Assembly: GCA_002437405.1 (NCBI GenBank)
Contig: DJPO01000041.1
Span: 265 to 24,157, forward strand
Length of the DNA: 23,893 bases
Source of the DNA: Opitutia bacterium UBA6410
GTDB taxonomy: Bacteria > Verrucomicrobiota > Verrucomicrobiia > Opitutales > Intestinicryptomonadaceae
Direction: 5' to 3'
Shown: positions 22,009-23,893 of the stretch, piece after piece
How the letters are laid out: every line of letters starts with the position of its first letter
How positions within the stretch are numbered: the stretch's first letter is position 1
Notes under the pieces: generated by a model
Databases searched by the model: none
Seen by the model: only the letters and a program-made list of their open reading frames with translations
Told to the model about the DNA's origin: nothing
Made by a program: the position numbers and the translations under genes

Positions 22009-22778
22009 AGTCGCGCTACACATCGCTTTTCATCACGATTTTCGTGATGATATTTATGTATCTGCCCATCGTAATGCTCGTGAGCCAGTCTTTCAACGAG
22101 TCCCGCTACGGCGGCAAGTGGCTCGGGTTCTCCTTCAAGTGGTACGAGGCTCTCTTCCGCGACGGCGCGGTGATAAATGCGGCTTTCAACACTCTGCTTG
22201 TCGCGTTTGTTGCGACCATTCTTTCGACGGCAATCGGCACTTGCGCGGCATGGACTCTCAACAAGTACAGGCTCTCGAAGCTCCAGTCCACCCACTATGT
22301 GCTAATCTACGCGCCGCTGTGTGTGCCCGACGTTCTGATGGGTATCAGTCTGCTTTTGATGTTCGTGAGTCTGAAGGTAGACTTGGGGCTGACGACCGTG
22401 ATTTTGGCGCACACCACCTTCTGCCTGAGCTTCGTAACATTCACGGTATTGGCGCGTTTGCAGGATTTCGATTTCAACATAATTCAGGCGGCGCAGGATT
22501 TGGGCGCGGGCAACTTGCGCATCTTCCTGAAGATAATCCTGCCGCTGCTCGGCCCCGGCATTGCGGCGGGGGCTATGATGGCTTTCACGCTCTCGATGGA
22601 CGACTTTGTCGTAACGTTCTTCGTGGGCGGGCCCGGGAGCACCACGCTGCCCGTAAAAGTTTACAGTATGATGAAGCACGGGCCGCCGTCGATTATCAAC
22701 GCCCTGAGCGTCGTATTTATGGCGGTGACGTTTACCGTCGCCATCGCGGGACAATTCCTGACTCGCAAAAAATTTTAA
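22005..22778 (+). CDS. potC: Polyamine ABC transporter permease PotC
   Basis: A 257-residue permease, the partner of PotB. Six TM helices are apparent, starting with LFITIFVMIFMYLPIVMLV at about 8-26, followed by the usual SFNESRYGG periplasmic segment. The EAA loop is QAAQDLGAGNLRIFLKIILP, with the first residues less canonical than in PotB. The late segment MAFTLSMDDFVVTFFVGGPG is a strong PotC mark. Length and order (potA-B-C-D) match the E. coli operon. It ends 29 nt before potD. Confidence 0.96.
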   Translation: MKSRYTSLFITIFVMIFMYLPIVMLVSQSFNESRYGGKWLGFSFKWYEALFRDGAVINAAFNTLLVAFVATILSTAIGTCAAWTLNKYRLSKLQSTHYVLIYAPLCVPDVLMGISLLLMFVSLKVDLGLTTVILAHTTFCLSFVTFTVLARLQDFDFNIIQAAQDLGAGNLRIFLKIILPLLGPGIAAGAMMAFTLSMDDFVVTFFVGGPGSTTLPVKVYSMMKHGPPSIINALSVVFMAVTFTVAIAGQFLTRKKF

Positions 22779-22807
22779 CCCTAAAAAAAAGGCTAAAATA
22801 AAAGGAA

Positions 22808-23854
22808 ATGAAAAAAATACTCAACTATGTCGCAATGACCGCCGCCCTCGCGGGTGCGCTTGTAATGTGTGGCTGCGGGCCGTCGAAGCCCGTACTAAAC
22901 GTCTATATGTGGTCCGACTACATAGACCTCGAACTTGTAAAGGAGTTTGAGCGAACTAACAACTGCAAGGTTGTGATAGACATATTCGACTCGAACGAAT
23001 TTATGTACTCCAAGCTGAAGGCTGGCGGCGCAGGCTACGACGTTATCCTGCCCTCAAGCTATATGGCGAAGGTGATGAACGAGCAGAAGATGATTGAAAC
23101 GCTCGACCACTCGAAGCTCCCGAGTTTGGCGAATGTCAACAAGGCGTATCTCACGCACTTGGCAATCGACAAAAAAATGGACTACAGCGTCCCCTATATG
23201 ATTGGCTTTACCTGCATTGCCTACAACAAGGACAAGCTCGGCAAAATCCCCGAAACGTGGGACGTTTTCGCGGACTCCAAGCTCAAGGGGCGTCTGACGA
23301 TGCTCAACGATATGCGCGAAACAATCGGCGCGGCGTTGATGTTCAAGGGCTATTCGATGAACACTGTCGACGACAAGCAGCTCGCCGAGGCGAAGGAGCA
23401 GGTCATCAAGTGGAAGAAGAATCTCGCCAAGTTCGACAACGAAGTCTACAAGGTCGGGATTCGTTCGGGCGAATTCCTGATAGTGCAGGGGTATAGCGGC
23501 GACTTGTTCCAAGTCTTTGCGGAAGCTCCCGAGCTGACGTGGATGTGCCCGAAGGAGGGTTTTTCGATGTGCTGCGACGACTGGGTAATCCCCGTGACTT
23601 CAAAGAACAAGGATTTGGCGTACAAGTTCATCGACTTTATGACGACTCCCGAAAATGCGGCGAAGAATATGGAATTCACCTGCTATAGTTCGCCTGTTGA
23701 CGGCGCGAAGGAGTTTGTCTCCGAGGAAAACAAGAACCACCCTGGAATGTTCATTCCCGACGAAATGTACAAGCGCGGCGAGATCATACAGGATCTCGGG
23801 GCTAACAATGCGAAGTACATCAAAATCTGGGACGAAATAAAGTTGGCGGAATAG
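22808..23854 (+). CDS. potD: Polyamine-binding lipoprotein PotD
   Basis: A 348-residue substrate-binding protein. Its signal peptide ends in MCGC with Cys23 as the likely lipidated residue, so it is anchored to a membrane rather than soluble as in E. coli. Ligand-site marks are NVYMWSDYID (Trp35, Ser36, Asp37), DVILPSSYMAK, VQGYSGDLFQV and CDDWVIP, where Asp257 aligns with the Asp that binds the amine group in E. coli PotD and PotF. The WSDY form of the first motif is closer to PotF-type putrescine binders, so spermidine and putrescine cannot be told apart here. AAAGG just before the ATG is a short Shine-Dalgarno-like site. It closes the operon and is followed by a GC hairpin. Confidence 0.95.
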   Translation: MKKILNYVAMTAALAGALVMCGCGPSKPVLNVYMWSDYIDLELVKEFERTNNCKVVIDIFDSNEFMYSKLKAGGAGYDVILPSSYMAKVMNEQKMIETLDHSKLPSLANVNKAYLTHLAIDKKMDYSVPYMIGFTCIAYNKDKLGKIPETWDVFADSKLKGRLTMLNDMRETIGAALMFKGYSMNTVDDKQLAEAKEQVIKWKKNLAKFDNEVYKVGIRSGEFLIVQGYSGDLFQVFAEAPELTWMCPKEGFSMCCDDWVIPVTSKNKDLAYKFIDFMTTPENAAKNMEFTCYSSPVDGAKEFVSEENKNHPGMFIPDEMYKRGEIIQDLGANNAKYIKIWDEIKLAE

Positions 23855-23860
23855 GGAAAC

Positions 23861-23878
23861 AGGGGGCTGCCGCCCCCT
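23861..23878 (+). terminator. GC hairpin after potD, possible terminator
   Basis: AGGGGGC (23861-23867) pairs with GCCCCCT (23872-23878) around TGCC, seven bases past the potD stop. No T-run follows before the window ends, so it may be a factor-aided terminator or an mRNA-stabilising hairpin. Confidence 0.5.
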
Positions 23879-23893
23879 TCGGAAAAATTGACG

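Noticed and set aside
1..23893. CRISPR array, insertion sequence, tRNA or rRNA genes
   Set aside because: No regular repeat-spacer pattern, transposase, terminal inverted repeats with target duplications, or cloverleaf/rRNA core sequence was seen.

Overview
The window is a gene-dense stretch of a fairly GC-rich Gram-negative bacterial chromosome with no mobile elements, tRNA, rRNA or CRISPR visible. Evidence for a diderm is direct: lipobox lipoproteins, Sec-exported proteins, an exported GH97 glycosidase and an ABC importer with a lipoprotein binding component. A member of the PVC group, most likely Verrucomicrobiota (Opitutales-like), is my best guess. It rests on GH97, type III pantothenate kinase, few clear Shine-Dalgarno sites, and a 567-residue conserved-looking protein I associate with that phylum. 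It is inference, not proof.

Left part (1-10.3 kb) is made of small units. Hairpins at 49-138 end a transcript from outside the window. Then come a minus-strand cupin, apbE followed by a GH97 glycosidase, and a YacP/Rae1-like nuclease with a long low-complexity tail. A strong bidirectional terminator separates this from a divergent pair: an uncharacterised RNA-binding-looking protein (minus) and a secreted acidic protein (plus), whose start regions share an inverted TTGTATCGTC element. Next are a membrane protein with a degenerate chemoreceptor signalling tip, and a small lipoprotein with its own promoter and terminator.

Middle part (10.4-12.7 kb) is a compact operon: coaX, an exported TPR protein overlapping it by 4 nt, and a small helix-hairpin-helix protein, closed by a terminator. 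A 266-nt GC-rich gap without a gene follows.

Right part (13.0-19.7 kb) is a long co-directional run: thiG, thiH, a YtqB/MnmM-type tRNA methyltransferase, an Lrp-type regulator, an alanine-type aminotransferase, der and fmt. It mixes thiazole synthesis, amino-acid metabolism, tRNA modification/formylation and ribosome assembly. thiS, thiC, thiE and thiF are not in the window, so thiazole synthesis must rely on genes elsewhere.

The window ends with a complete potABCD polyamine importer operon (20.0-23.9 kb) followed by a GC hairpin. Nothing here is an obvious defence or mobile system. The best candidates for new biology are the chemoreceptor-like protein at 8074-9957, the 567-residue protein at 5046-6749 and the shared promoter element between it and its neighbour.
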